This document shows, one piece after another, positions 22,955 through 32,072 of a DNA stretch of 64,000 nucleotides. The notes under the pieces were generated by a model, which searched no databases, had not been told where the DNA came from, and saw nothing but the letters and a program-made list of their open reading frames with translations. Each line of letters opens with the position of its first letter. Positions within the stretch are counted from its first letter, which is position 1. The stretch covers positions 62,001 to 126,000 of the forward strand of contig NZ_JNZO01000013.1 in assembly GCF_000717595.1 (NCBI RefSeq), written 5' to 3'. This DNA is from Streptomyces flavochromogenes (GTDB lineage: Bacteria; Actinomycetota; Actinomycetes; Streptomycetales; Streptomycetaceae). The translations under genes and the position numbers were made by a program.

Positions 22955-24547
22955 ATGCTGACGCTTCTTCTCGTGCTCCTCCCGGCCGTCGCCGCCCTCA
23001 CCACCGGCCTCCTGGCCGTCCTGATGTCCCCCTGGTGGTGGTGCGCGGCCGGCCCCGCACTCCTGCTCGCGGCGGTCGCGTCGTACGACGTCGTGCAGCG
23101 ACGCCACTCGATCCTGCGCAACTACCCGGTCCTGGGGCACCTGCGGTTCGCGATGGAGAGGATCCGACCCGAGGTGCAGCAGTACTTCGTCGAGCGGAAC
23201 ATCGACGGCGCGCCCTTCGACCGGGACACGCGGTCCATCGTCTACGAACGGGCCAAGGGAACCGACGCCGAGGACCCCTTCGGGACGGAGCTGGAGCTGT
23301 ACCGGACGGGCACCGACTACCTCGTCCCCTCCATGTCCCCGCGCCCCGTCCCGAAGGAACCGCCCCGGGTCCGGATCGGCGGCCCCGACTGCACCAAGCC
23401 CTACGACATGGCCCTGCTCAACGTGTCCGCGATGAGCTTCGGCTCCCTGTCCGGCCGGGCGGTCCGCGCCCTGAACGAAGGAGCCCGACGCGGTGGCTTC
23501 GCCCACGACACCGGCGAGGGCGGGATATCGGAACACCACATGGCCCCCGGTGGGGACCTCGTCTGGGAGATCGGCACGGGGTACTTCGGCTGCCGGACGG
23601 AGGACGGCGACTTCGACCCCCGGAGGTTCGCCGAGAAGGCCGCCCTCGACCAGGTCGCCTGCGTCCTGCTGAAGATCAGCCAGGGCGCCAAGCCCGGCAT
23701 CGGCGGCGTGCTGCCCGGCTCCAAGGTCAGCCGCGAGATCGCCACGGCCCGCGGTGTCCCCGAGGGCCGCACCGTGATCTCCCCGCCGTACCACCGCGTC
23801 TACCGGACTCCGCGGGAGCTCGTGCGCTTCGTGCGCCGGATGCGGGAGCTCGCCGGAGGCAAACCGGTCGGGTTCAAGCTGTGCGTCGGATCGCGCCGCG
23901 AGTTCCTCGCCGTCTGCAAGGCGATGCTGGAGGAGGACGTCACGCCCGACTTCATCGTCGTCGACGGGGCCGAGGGCGGCACCGGGGCCGCGCCGCTGGA
24001 GTTCGCGGACACCGTCGGACTCCCCCTCACCGAGGGCCTGACGACGGTCCACCGGTCCCTCGTCGGCGCGGGACTGCGCGACCGGATCCGGATCGGCGCC
24101 TCCGGCAAGATCGCCACCGGCGGCGACATCGTCAAGCGACTGATCCAGGGTGCCGACTACACCAACTCCGCCCGGGCCATGATGTTCGCCCTCGGATGCG
24201 TCCAGGCCCAGCGCTGCCACACCAACACCTGCCCCGTCGGAGTCACCACGCAGGACCCCCGGCGCGCCCGGGCCCTCGACGTCGAGGACAAAGCACGCCG
24301 CGTCCAGCGCTTCCAGGAGGCGACGGTCCGGAGCGCCCTGCAGATCGCGGCCGCCATGGGCGTCGAGGAGCCGGGCGACCTGGCGCCCGGGATGCTGCTG
24401 CGCCGGGTCGGACCGGACACCGTGCGGTCCCACGGCGAGCTGTACGCACCGCTCAAGGCCGGGCAGCTCCTCGCGTCGGCATCCGTACCGCCTTCGTGGG
24501 CAGGCGACTGGAACGCGGCTCATCCTGACCGGTTCACCCTCCGGTGA
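22955..24547 (+). CDS. FMN-binding glutamate synthase-like protein
   Basis: 530 residues from ATG 22955. Two N-terminal hydrophobic segments (about 1-24 and 27-45) anchor it in the membrane. The rest is a glutamate synthase central/FMN domain: MSFGSLSGRAVRALN, GEGGISEHH, KISQGAKPGIGGVLPGSK, VDGAEGGTGAAP, IGASGKIATGGDIVKRL and a cysteine motif CVQAQRCHTNTCPVGVTTQD for an iron-sulphur centre. It lacks the GATase domain, so it is not a complete GltB. Stand-alone members are flavin enzymes of unknown donor and acceptor. The next gene starts 32 bases on, suggesting one unit. Confidence 0.85.
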   Translation: MLTLLLVLLPAVAALTTGLLAVLMSPWWWCAAGPALLLAAVASYDVVQRRHSILRNYPVLGHLRFAMERIRPEVQQYFVERNIDGAPFDRDTRSIVYERAKGTDAEDPFGTELELYRTGTDYLVPSMSPRPVPKEPPRVRIGGPDCTKPYDMALLNVSAMSFGSLSGRAVRALNEGARRGGFAHDTGEGGISEHHMAPGGDLVWEIGTGYFGCRTEDGDFDPRRFAEKAALDQVACVLLKISQGAKPGIGGVLPGSKVSREIATARGVPEGRTVISPPYHRVYRTPRELVRFVRRMRELAGGKPVGFKLCVGSRREFLAVCKAMLEEDVTPDFIVVDGAEGGTGAAPLEFADTVGLPLTEGLTTVHRSLVGAGLRDRIRIGASGKIATGGDIVKRLIQGADYTNSARAMMFALGCVQAQRCHTNTCPVGVTTQDPRRARALDVEDKARRVQRFQEATVRSALQIAAAMGVEEPGDLAPGMLLRRVGPDTVRSHGELYAPLKAGQLLASASVPPSWAGDWNAAHPDRFTLR

Positions 24548-24579
24548 CCCGGTCGTCGTCCTTCGTGAAAGGAGATCCC

Positions 24580-26310
24580 ATGTCTCGTACCGTTGCCCGA
24601 GTGATCGTCGACGGGCTCGCGGACCTTGGCGTCGGCCATGTCTTCGGCGTGGTCGGCGACGCTCTCAATCCCCTCACCGACGCCATCAGGACCACAGAGG
24701 GAATCGAGTGGACCGGCTTCCGCCACGAGGAGGCCGCGGCCTTCGCCGCCGGCGCGCGCGCCCAGCTGTCGGGCGAGCTCGGAGTCTGCATGGGCACCGT
24801 GGGGCCCGGCTCGGTCCACCTCCTGAACGGGTTGTACGACGCCGCCAAGAGCGGCGCCCCGGTCCTGGCGATCTGCGGCCAGGTGCCGCTGTCGGAGGTG
24901 GGCGGCGACTACTTCCAGGAGGTGGACAACGACCTGCTGTTCCGGGACGTGGCCGTGTACCGGGCCACCGTGACCTCCCCCGCCCAGATGCCGAGGCTGC
25001 TGGAGTCGGCCGTGCGAGCGGCCGTGACCCGCCGGGGTGTGGCGGTGCTGACCGTCCCCGGCGACCTCGGCGATCAGAAGGTCGAGGACGACCGGCCGCC
25101 GCGGTTCGCGCTGCCGCGCCCCGCCGTGACCCGTCCCGACGACCCGGCGCTGGCAGAGGCTGCGGAGGCGATCGCCGCCGGCTCCCGGGTCACCCTGCTC
25201 GTGGGGCGCGGTGCCCGGGACTCCCGCGAGGAGGTGCTGCGCACCGCCGAGCTCCTCTCTGCGCCGATGGTGCTCACGCTCAAGGGCAAGGAGGGTTTCG
25301 AGGAGGACAACCCCTACGAGGTCGGCCAGACCGGCCTGATCGGCAACCCGGCCGCCGCCCACGCCCTGGACACCTGCGACACGCTGCTCCTGCTGGGCAC
25401 CGACTTCCCCTACCGCGACTGGTATCCGTCGGACTGCCGGATCGTGCAGATCGATGTGCGGGAGGAGCACCTGGGTCGCCGGGTTCCGGTGGACGTGGGG
25501 CTGGCCGGAGACGTCGGTGCGACGCTGCGGGCCCTGTTGCCGCTGCTCACCCCGATCGGCTCCCGGTCCCATCTCGACGAGGCCCGCGAGCGGTTCCTGC
25601 AGTGGCAGGAGGGCCAGGCGGATCTGGCCGACCCCACCCACGACAAGCGTCTCCTCGGGCGGGTGCGGGCGCTGTTCGACAACCGGGACGAGGAGATCCG
25701 CCCGGAGGCACTGGCAGCCGCGGTGGACCGTCACGCTGCCGACGACGCGATCTTCACCTCCGACACCGGCATGGCCACGGTCTGGCTGTCCCGTTTCGTC
25801 AGCATGCGCGGCAGTCGCCGGCTGATCGGTTCGTACAACCTCGGCTCCATGGCCAACGCCATGCCCCAGGCCATCGGCGCCCAGCTGTGGGCACCCGACC
25901 GCCAGGTCGTGGCCTTCTGCGGCGACGGCGGACTGAGCATGCTGCTGGGGGACCTCTTGACCATCCGGTCCGAGCGGCTTCCGGTCAAGCTCGTGGTCTT
26001 CGACAACCGCCGGCTCGGCATGGTCAAGCTCGAACAGGAGCAGGCCGGGCTTCCCGAGTTCGGGACGGTTCTCGACAACCCCGACTTCGCCGCGGTGGCG
26101 GAAGCCCTCGGGCTGACCGGCATCCGCGTCACCGAACCCGGTGAACTGGACGAGGCCGTGCGCCGGGCTCTCGCCGTTCCCGGCCCGGTGCTCCTGGACG
26201 TGGTGACGAACCCCGCCGAAGTGGCCGTGCCCGGCAAGCCGACCGTCTCCCAGGGCTGGGGCTTCGCCATCGCCAAGATCAAGGAGAACCTCCCGTCTGG
26301 CAGCGGCTGA
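24580..26310 (+). CDS. Thiamine diphosphate enzyme, pyruvate oxidase/dehydrogenase type
   Basis: 576 residues from ATG 24580 with AAAGGAGATCCC upstream; no signal peptide. The three domains of the PoxB/acetolactate synthase family are present. The N-terminal Pyr domain has the catalytic Glu in FRHEEAAAFAAGA, the central domain lies at about 190-320, and the C-terminal PP domain has GDGGLSMLLGDLLTIRSERL and the following DNRRLGMVKLEQ (ThDP/Mg site). The short-spaced FMN protein upstream suggests linked electron transfer. It most likely oxidatively decarboxylates pyruvate or another 2-oxo acid, but the exact substrate is open. No membrane-binding tail like that of E. coli PoxB is obvious. Confidence 0.85.
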   Translation: MSRTVARVIVDGLADLGVGHVFGVVGDALNPLTDAIRTTEGIEWTGFRHEEAAAFAAGARAQLSGELGVCMGTVGPGSVHLLNGLYDAAKSGAPVLAICGQVPLSEVGGDYFQEVDNDLLFRDVAVYRATVTSPAQMPRLLESAVRAAVTRRGVAVLTVPGDLGDQKVEDDRPPRFALPRPAVTRPDDPALAEAAEAIAAGSRVTLLVGRGARDSREEVLRTAELLSAPMVLTLKGKEGFEEDNPYEVGQTGLIGNPAAAHALDTCDTLLLLGTDFPYRDWYPSDCRIVQIDVREEHLGRRVPVDVGLAGDVGATLRALLPLLTPIGSRSHLDEARERFLQWQEGQADLADPTHDKRLLGRVRALFDNRDEEIRPEALAAAVDRHAADDAIFTSDTGMATVWLSRFVSMRGSRRLIGSYNLGSMANAMPQAIGAQLWAPDRQVVAFCGDGGLSMLLGDLLTIRSERLPVKLVVFDNRRLGMVKLEQEQAGLPEFGTVLDNPDFAAVAEALGLTGIRVTEPGELDEAVRRALAVPGPVLLDVVTNPAEVAVPGKPTVSQGWGFAIAKIKENLPSGSG

Positions 26311-26332
26311 GCGGCGCCGTGCCGGCATGGAC

Positions 26333-26363
26333 GAGGGCCCGGACGCGTCGCGTCCGGGCCCTC
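26333..26363 (+). terminator. 14-bp stem terminator after the ThDP enzyme
   Basis: GAGGGCCCGGACGC (26333-26346) pairs perfectly with GCGTCCGGGCCCTC (26350-26363) around GTC. It starts 22 bases after the stop and is followed by TTCCG. Confidence 0.88.
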
Positions 26364-26556
26364 TTCCGCACGACGACTCAGAACGCGCGGCCTTCGCAAC
26401 GGGCCTGCCCCGGCCAGGAGAAGCGGCGGCCGTGTCCTCATGTGCCGGATCTCCAGTGCGTCGCCGCCGCACACGCCGAAGGCACCCCTGCCCCACCGAG
26501 GGGAAGGAGTGCCTTCTGCCGGGTGCCGCCCTGAGCCGGGGTCAGGCGTGGACCGA

Positions 26557-27408
26557 TCAGCCGGTTTCGAGCAGGCCTCGGCGCAGACGCTGCACGGTGC
26601 GCGAGAGGAGACGGGACACGTGCATCTGGGAGCAGCCCAGGCGTTCCCCGATCTGGGACTGGGTGAGCTCTTCGACGAACCTCAGGTGGATGATCTGGCG
26701 ATCACGCTCGTCGAGGTCGGCGATGAGCGGGGCCAGGGCGTGGAAGTCCTCCACCAGCTCCATGGCCGGGTCCTCGCTGCCGATGAAGTCGGCCAGGGAG
26801 GCCTCGCTGTCCTCGTTCTCGCCACTGAGAGCGGCGTCGAGGGACGAGGAGTTGTAGCCGTTGGAGGCCAGCCGTGCCTCGGTGACCTCTTCCTCCGTCA
26901 GGCTCATCAGCTCGGCGAGTTCCTTGACCGTCGGTGTCCGGCCCAGGCGCGTGCTCAGCTCCTCGGTCGCCTTCGCCAGTTCCACCCGGGCCTCCTGAAG
27001 GCGGCGGGGTACGTGCACCGCCCAGGAGGTGTCCCGGAAGAACCTCTTGATCTCCCCGACGATGTAGGGCACGGCGAACGTGGTGAACTCGACCTCCCGC
27101 GAGAGCTCGAAGCGGTCGATCGCCTTGATCAGTCCGATCATGCCGACCTGGACGATGTCCTCCATCTCGTCGCCGCGATGACGGAACCGCCCGGCCGCGT
27201 AACGGACCAGGCTCATGTTCATCTCGATGAGGGTGTTGCGCGCGTACTGGTACTCGTGCGTCCCCTCCTCCAGCGTCGTGAGCTCCTGGAAGAAGACCTT
27301 CGACAGCGCCCGTGCGTCCTTCGGCGCGACCGCCAACGCGTCCGGGATCACCGGCAGCGTTCCCGTCCCGGCCTCAATTCCCTTGGCCGCCATCGTCGTG
27401 AGCGTCAC
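26557..27408 (-). CDS. SigB/SigF-family sigma factor
   Basis: 283 residues from a GTG at 27408 (AAAGGGGA seven bases upstream); an internal ATG at 27393 is possible. Region 2 is seen in NTLIEMNMSLVRYAAGRF and EDIVQVGMIGLIKAIDRFEL, region 3 in the segment after VHVPRRLQEARVEL, and region 4 in ERDRQIIHLRFVEELTQSQI and GCSQMHVSRLLSRTVQRLR. This is the group 3 type that directs general stress, osmotic or sporulation genes and is held by RsbW-like anti-sigma proteins. An RsbW-like gene is divergent, 279 bases away, and a SigB-type promoter lies just upstream, implying autoregulation. Confidence 0.93.
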   Translation of the reverse strand: MTLTTMAAKGIEAGTGTLPVIPDALAVAPKDARALSKVFFQELTTLEEGTHEYQYARNTLIEMNMSLVRYAAGRFRHRGDEMEDIVQVGMIGLIKAIDRFELSREVEFTTFAVPYIVGEIKRFFRDTSWAVHVPRRLQEARVELAKATEELSTRLGRTPTVKELAELMSLTEEEVTEARLASNGYNSSSLDAALSGENEDSEASLADFIGSEDPAMELVEDFHALAPLIADLDERDRQIIHLRFVEELTQSQIGERLGCSQMHVSRLLSRTVQRLRRGLLETG

Positions 27409-27465
27409 GCCATTCCCCTTTCACGTGTGTCCCTGGTCGGGAGTCGTGGCCCCGTGTCAGCTCGC

Positions 27466-27490
27466 CTACCCGGAGCCTACAAGTCCACAC
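27466..27490 (-). promoter_or_regulatory. SigB-like promoter of the sigma factor gene
   Basis: On the minus strand GTGT (27490-27487) and GGGTAG (27471-27466) are separated by 15 bases, close to the Streptomyces SigB consensus GNNT-N14-16-GGGTA(C/T). It is 58 bases upstream of the GTG start, consistent with positive autoregulation. Confidence 0.6.
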
Positions 27491-27686
27491 ACACAATTTT
27501 GTCGAGGGTTTCCCCGAGGAGCAGAATCCCGGGCGCACCGGTCATTTCACCTGTATCGGGTGTGAGGAGCAGTCAGCGACCCTCCCCGCAGCGTCTGTCG
27601 GGACCGTCGAGGGACGAGGGCCGCGTCTTCGGCAGGTCGCTGGGCAGAAGGAAGGTGCAGTCACTACGGTCGTTCGAAGGAGAGTC

Positions 27687-28109
27687 ATGGCACGGGATCC
27701 CTCACTGAGAGCCGTCGGGTGGGCTCGCTCGCTCCCCCTCGGCAGCAGCGTGAAGACAGCACGCGACTGGACGCGTCAGCATCTGGCGGCGATCGGATGG
27801 GACCGTACCGCGCCGGACTTGGTGGACTCCGTGGTGCTCGCCGTCTCCGAGCTGGTCACCAATGCCCACGTTCACGCACACAGCGATGCGCAGCTCATCC
27901 TCACGTGGGACGAGGAGTGCTTGCACGTGACCGCGCACGACGCGTCGTCCCGTGTTCCCGAGCAACGCCACCCCGATGACGACGCCCTGGGCGGCCGCGG
28001 CCTGCTCCTGATCGGCGCCCTCGCCGACGATGTGCGCATCCGCTCCTGCCCGCGCGGCAAGGACGTCACCGCCTGCTTCGGCCCGCCGTCGCCCGGCCGG
28101 CCGGAATGA
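27687..28109 (+). CDS. RsbW-like anti-sigma ATPase
   Basis: 140 residues from ATG 27687 with GAAGGAGAG upstream. GHKL/HATPase_c fold: N-box LAVSELVTNAHVHAH, a weakly conserved G1 box (HDASSRVPE) and G2 box GGRGLLLIGALAD. Such proteins bind and block a sigma factor and phosphorylate a STAS antagonist. It is divergent from the SigB-like gene, its most likely partner. The G1 box lacks the usual DxGxG, so the kinase activity may differ. Confidence 0.85.
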   Translation: MARDPSLRAVGWARSLPLGSSVKTARDWTRQHLAAIGWDRTAPDLVDSVVLAVSELVTNAHVHAHSDAQLILTWDEECLHVTAHDASSRVPEQRHPDDDALGGRGLLLIGALADDVRIRSCPRGKDVTACFGPPSPGRPE

Positions 28110-28287
28110 GGCATTCGGGCGTACCGGCGCGTGGCCGGTTCACCCCTGGGTTGTCATGGGATCGTGACTGGGAACCTCAGCCTTCGACGCCTGCGCCGAA
28201 CCGCGCGGCGTGGTGGTGCTGGTCGAGGCCGGCGGCCGGCGGCCGGCGGGTGAGCGTGCCGGCCGGGACAGCCGTTCGAGGGAACGC

Positions 28288-29189
28288 ATGCCGTGGCTCG
28301 AACTGGCTGTGGCGGCTCTGCCGGGTCTGGCCGCGGTTGCCGCTGTGCTGTTCACGTGGGTGACCGTGGGGCAGACCAAGGAGGAGCTCCGGCTCGCGGA
28401 GCACGGACAGATCACGAACCGGTTCAACGTTGCAGCAGTCCAGCACCTGGGGTCCGAGAGTCTGGACGTCCGCCTCGGCGGGATCTACGCACTCCAGCGC
28501 ATCATGGAGGACTCGTCGCGCGACCATCCCACCATTGTCTCGGTCTTGTCGGCGTATGTGCGCGAACATGCTCCCGATCCGAAAGGGGCGCCCACAGGCG
28601 TCAGCCTCAAGCCACCGACGGACATCCAGGTGGCTGTGAGCGTGCTTGCCGGCCGAAATCCGGGAGCGGACGCACATTCGCTGGTCGACCTGCAGTCCTC
28701 CGATCTCCGTGGTGTGCGCCTGGAGCCCCCCCCCATCTCGTGGGCGCCGACCTTGCGTACGCGGATCTCAGGTTCGCCGTCTGGCCCCATGCGAACCTGT
28801 CCGAGGCGCGTCTCGTCCATGCCTCCCTCATGAGTGCGGATCTGGCAGACTCGCAGCTCAGGGAGGTGAATCTGAGCGGATCCACTCTGTCGGGAACCCG
28901 TCTGATGCGCTCCGACCTCCGCAGCGCAGACCTCACCGGTGCAGAACCGGACAATGCCCGTCTCACGGGCGCAAACCTCACTCGGGCCAACCTCACCCAT
29001 GCAAACCTGAAAGGTGCTGACCTCGCGGGAGCCGACCTCCAGGGCGCGAACCTCACCGATGCCGACCTGACACACGCGAACCTCGCCGGGGCGAACCTCC
29101 GTGGGGCGAATCGTACAAGGACGAAGTTCACAACCGAGGAGGACTGGTCCATCCCTGCGCCTGACTCGACCGAGAGCTCGGCGGGTTGA
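28288..29189 (+). pseudogene. Pentapeptide-repeat membrane protein, frameshifted at a C9 run
   Basis: The first part (from ATG 28288) has one membrane helix (WLELAVAALPGLAAVAAVLF) and a conserved cytoplasmic stretch (FNVAAVQHLGSESLDVRLGG). Reading then fails at nine consecutive C residues (28726-28734). One added C would carry LRGVRLE into the second frame, which continues as classical A(D/N)LxX pentapeptides (ADLAGADLQGANLTDADL) to the stop at 29189. Full-length relatives are intact, so this is a broken gene, a sequencing error in the homopolymer, or a slippery phase-variable site. Confidence 0.85.
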
Positions 29190-29388
29190 ACCCCTGCACC
29201 GCCTGACCGGCCGCATCCCACCCGGCACCTCGCCCACCGGTGTCGGCAGACGTTCGCTCCCGACCGACCAGCTCACCCGATCAGTCGGCGAAAGCCGATG
29301 AGGGCTGCGGCTCTCCCGGGGAAGGCGAGGAAATGTTCGGCTGTACAACGTAGGCGTCCACACACGGCGGCGGCCCGCCCACCCCGCC

Positions 29389-29814
29389 TCAGCGCCTGAG
29401 GGAGGCGAGCAGCGGCTGCCAGTCGATGTGACGCTCCTCCGTGCCCTGCGGCACCAGGAGGAAGGTGTCGCGTACGAGGCGGGCGAGCCTGTCCTGGTCG
29501 CACCTGACCATGGCGCAGTGCCCGGCCGGGCCCAGTCGCAGGAGAAGCCCGCCGTCGGGGGCGGGCCGCAGGTGGACCTCCCCCGCACCGGTGGGGGTCA
29601 GCGCTCCGGTGAGGACCATCTCGCGGTCGACGCGCCATGTGACGGGAGGATCGCCCAGGAGGTGGAAGACGATGCTCAGCGCGTGGGGGTCCCGGGAGGT
29701 GTAGCTGATGGTGGTCTCGATCGGGACCGCCGCGTCCGGGGTCATCAGTTCCATGGCCATGGGCTGGGTGAGGACGCGCGGCGCGGGAAGGGGTGCGACG
29801 GGGTGCTGGGGCAT
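29389..29814 (-). CDS. SsgA-family sporulation/cell division regulator
   Basis: 141 residues from ATG 29814 (GGAGGTCCTC upstream). The SsgA/SsgB-like domain is clear: PIETTISYTSRDPHALSIVF, WRVDREMVLTGALTPTGAGE and the C-terminal LVRDTFLLVPQGTEE. These actinomycete proteins place septal peptidoglycan machinery or FtsZ during sporulation. Which paralogue this is cannot be decided from sequence alone. Confidence 0.92.
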   Translation of the reverse strand: MPQHPVAPLPAPRVLTQPMAMELMTPDAAVPIETTISYTSRDPHALSIVFHLLGDPPVTWRVDREMVLTGALTPTGAGEVHLRPAPDGGLLLRLGPAGHCAMVRCDQDRLARLVRDTFLLVPQGTEERHIDWQPLLASLRR

Positions 29815-30165
29815 GAGGACCTCCGACTGAGGGGACGTGGCGAGGGGGTGCGGTGTCCGCCTGACCCGTCCCACCCCTGTTACACCTCGCGCACGCGAGA
29901 CGGATGTGCCGATGGCGTCGCGGTTTCGTGAAGGCCTCGGGAACAGAGCCGGCGGAGGCAGCCGGGGCACAGGGCCGGGAGAGGCCGCGGGGGCAGTGGC
30001 CGCGGGAGCAAAGCCGCCGGAGGCCGCGGGGCAGAGCCGGCACAGGCCGCGGAAGCAGAGCCGGCAGAGGCCGCGGCAGCAGGGTCGGCAGAAGCCGCGG
30101 GAACCAGAGCCCGTCCGAGGGCCGGGAGCCGAGTGGGTCCGCTGCGCCGTGCCGGGGCCGGTGTG
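29815..30165. other. Gap with minisatellite between SsgA-like and RsbW-like genes
   Basis: 351 bases without a credible gene. Most of it is the degenerate 24-bp repeat at 29944-30120. The part near 29830-29930 would carry the promoter of the SsgA-like gene. Confidence 0.6.
29944..30120. repeat. Degenerate ~24-bp minisatellite
   Basis: About six to seven imperfect units related to CAGAGCCGGCAGAGGCCGCG plus a GAAG-like end. Clear copies begin near 30031, 30055 and 30079, with more worn copies toward 29944. Units differ by substitutions and small indels, so no single reading frame is preserved. Confidence 0.75.
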
Positions 30166-30651
30166 TCAGTGCGGGCGCCGGTCCGCCGGGGTCGCCGCGC
30201 CGGCGTACTCCGGCAGGAGGGAGAGGCACGCCCGGACCCGCTTCCCGTCCGGTTGCGGCTCCACGCTCAGGCTCTCGCAGACGGCGACGACGATCTCGAC
30301 GCCGTGCTGTCCGATCCGGCGGGGGTCGTGTCCGCGGGGTACGGGAGCGGCGGCCGCGCGGTCGAACACCGAAATGTCCAGGGTGTCCTGACGCAGCTCC
30401 AGGAGCAGTCGGCAGGGGCCGACGGTGTGCCGGACCGCGTTGGTCACGAGTTCGCTGACCACCAACTGCGCCAGCTCGACGCGCTCGTCGGCCACCGGTT
30501 CACGCCGCACGGAAGGCGCGGCCGCGAGGAAGTCGGCCGTGAAGGCGCGGGCGGCGGCGATCGTGCCGCCGTGGGAGGCGTTGTCGTAGACGACACTCGC
30601 GGACAGGAAGGGCTCCCGTGTCGCAGGCTCCGCGGTCATCGCGTCCGTCAT
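30166..30651 (-). CDS. RsbW-like anti-sigma ATPase
   Basis: 161 residues. HATPase_c fold with N-box LVVSELVTNAVRHT, a poor G1 region (VFDRAAAAPVPRG) and a G2-like RIGQHGVEIVVAV. The family phosphorylates STAS antagonists or sequesters sigma factors. The Ala-rich G1 loop is unusual and may weaken ATP binding. It lies just downstream (112 bp) of a PP2C gene on the same strand, a typical phosphatase-kinase pairing. Confidence 0.85.
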   Translation of the reverse strand: MTDAMTAEPATREPFLSASVVYDNASHGGTIAAARAFTADFLAAAPSVRREPVADERVELAQLVVSELVTNAVRHTVGPCRLLLELRQDTLDISVFDRAAAAPVPRGHDPRRIGQHGVEIVVAVCESLSVEPQPDGKRVRACLSLLPEYAGAATPADRRPH

Positions 30652-30762
30652 GGCGCTGGTACTCCCCTCGTCCGGTGGGTGCGCACGGCACCTCCTACTC
30701 CGCCTTTCCCGTCTTCATGGTTCCCACACCGCCCTCGACGGGGATCACACACCGGCGGCGCG

Positions 30763-31977
30763 TCAGGGAGGTGGCGAAGGGGCTGTCCCGTCACGCCTCG
30801 GTTCCGGTGACGCCGTCCCCTGGCCGCGCCAGTCTAGACAGAGCACGAGGACCTCGTCCGGTGTACCACAGGGTCTCTCACGCAGCGCCCGCACGACGGC
30901 TCCGGGTGCGTCCGCGCCGCTCAGGTGGCAGGTCAGGGCCAGCGCCCGCGCGACGGGACCGTCCGGTGCCTCGTCCGCACCGGAGGCCGGACGCTCTCCT
31001 GTGCCGCAGGCGACGAAGACCAGCCGGTCGCCGCGCCGAAGACGCAGGCGCTGGGTCGTGTAGACGGTGTCCTCGAACATGCCGAGAGGCAGTTGGCGGT
31101 CCAGTTCGACGCGCTCGGTCACGGCGCCGCTGATCCGCCAGAGCGTCGGCGACCCGGCGTCGACCACCTCGATCTCGCCGGTGGTCAGGTCGAGGCGGAG
31201 CAGCAGGGCGGCCAGCGCGTCCTTCCCCCGGTACTGCCCGTAGAGTGCCTGGTCGGTGAGGCTGGCCTGCCCCACCAGGTCGAGTCCGGCCCGCCGGGCG
31301 TTGCGGATCGCCGTCAGGGCGAGGGTGCTCACCAGGGCGGCCGGGGTGCCGGGGCCCACGCCGTCGGCGACGATCAGCAGGAGTTCGTCCTCGGTGACGC
31401 TCCAGTCCAGGAGATGCCCTCCCGAGGTATAGGCGGGCTCCCAGTGGGCGTGGAGGTCGAACGCCGGCCCGGCGCAGGCCCGGCCCGGGAGGGTGCCCCA
31501 CTGCATCTCCCCGGCGATGCTGAGAGGGTGCGCCCTGCGGGTGCTGCGGTACAGGTCGGTGTGGCGGTCGGCGACGCGCAGGGCGTGCCCGAGCGTCTCG
31601 GCGACACGGCAGAGGCTTTCGGTGGTCTCCGGGGTGGCTCGGTCCGCGGGCAGGACGACGACGAGCACGCCGAACCGGTCGCCGCGGACCGTGACGGGAA
31701 GGTAAACGGTCGCCGTGGGCCCGCCATCACGGAAAAGATATGGTTGCTGGGTGCGGAAGACGCGACCGGTGGGGCCCGCGTCCACGGGTACGTGTGGCAC
31801 CCCGGCAGGCGCCTGCACAGGCGGCACGGGGCGCAGGGACGTGAAGCCGTAGTCGATGAGCAGCAGGTCGGCGGAGGACGCGGCGTAGAGCTGCGTGAGA
31901 CTGGTACGGAGGGAGTCCAGAAGGAGGTGTGGTGCCGCCCCGCGCAGTGCGCCTTCCACTGTCACGTGTCGATCCAC
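30763..31977 (-). CDS. PP2C-like protein with eroded metal site
   Basis: 404 residues from GTG 31977, chosen because it aligns with the start of its paralogue at 33879; a TTG further up is possible. An N-terminal GAF-like part (about 1-150) leads to a SpoIIE/RsbU domain. SGGHLLDWS and IVADGVGPGTPAAL keep two acidic metal ligands, but the usual TDG near the end reads FVACGTGERP, so one metal-binding Asp is missing. It may be a regulatory pseudophosphatase. It is divergent from a MarR gene and upstream of the RsbW-like gene at 30166-30651. Confidence 0.82.
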   Translation of the reverse strand: MDRHVTVEGALRGAAPHLLLDSLRTSLTQLYAASSADLLLIDYGFTSLRPVPPVQAPAGVPHVPVDAGPTGRVFRTQQPYLFRDGGPTATVYLPVTVRGDRFGVLVVVLPADRATPETTESLCRVAETLGHALRVADRHTDLYRSTRRAHPLSIAGEMQWGTLPGRACAGPAFDLHAHWEPAYTSGGHLLDWSVTEDELLLIVADGVGPGTPAALVSTLALTAIRNARRAGLDLVGQASLTDQALYGQYRGKDALAALLLRLDLTTGEIEVVDAGSPTLWRISGAVTERVELDRQLPLGMFEDTVYTTQRLRLRRGDRLVFVACGTGERPASGADEAPDGPVARALALTCHLSGADAPGAVVRALRERPCGTPDEVLVLCLDWRGQGTASPEPRRDGTAPSPPP

Positions 31978-32072
31978 CGGATCCGTACCGCCTTCTGGAG
32001 AGATGTGGAGATGACCGGTCCGTCGCAAGGCCGACGTCCTCGGCCCCGGACGCCCGAGGAGTGTCGACAGGC

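Noticed and set aside
24520..26496. Long minus-strand frame opposite the ThDP enzyme
   Set aside because: No family features; the plus-strand enzyme has complete domains and its own ribosome site and terminator.
27409..27480. Possible RNA gene upstream of the sigma factor
   Set aside because: No conserved secondary structure or family signature; best explained as promoter and leader.
29944..30120. Possible CRISPR array
   Set aside because: Units are contiguous and degenerate, with no unique spacers and no cas genes nearby; it is a minisatellite.
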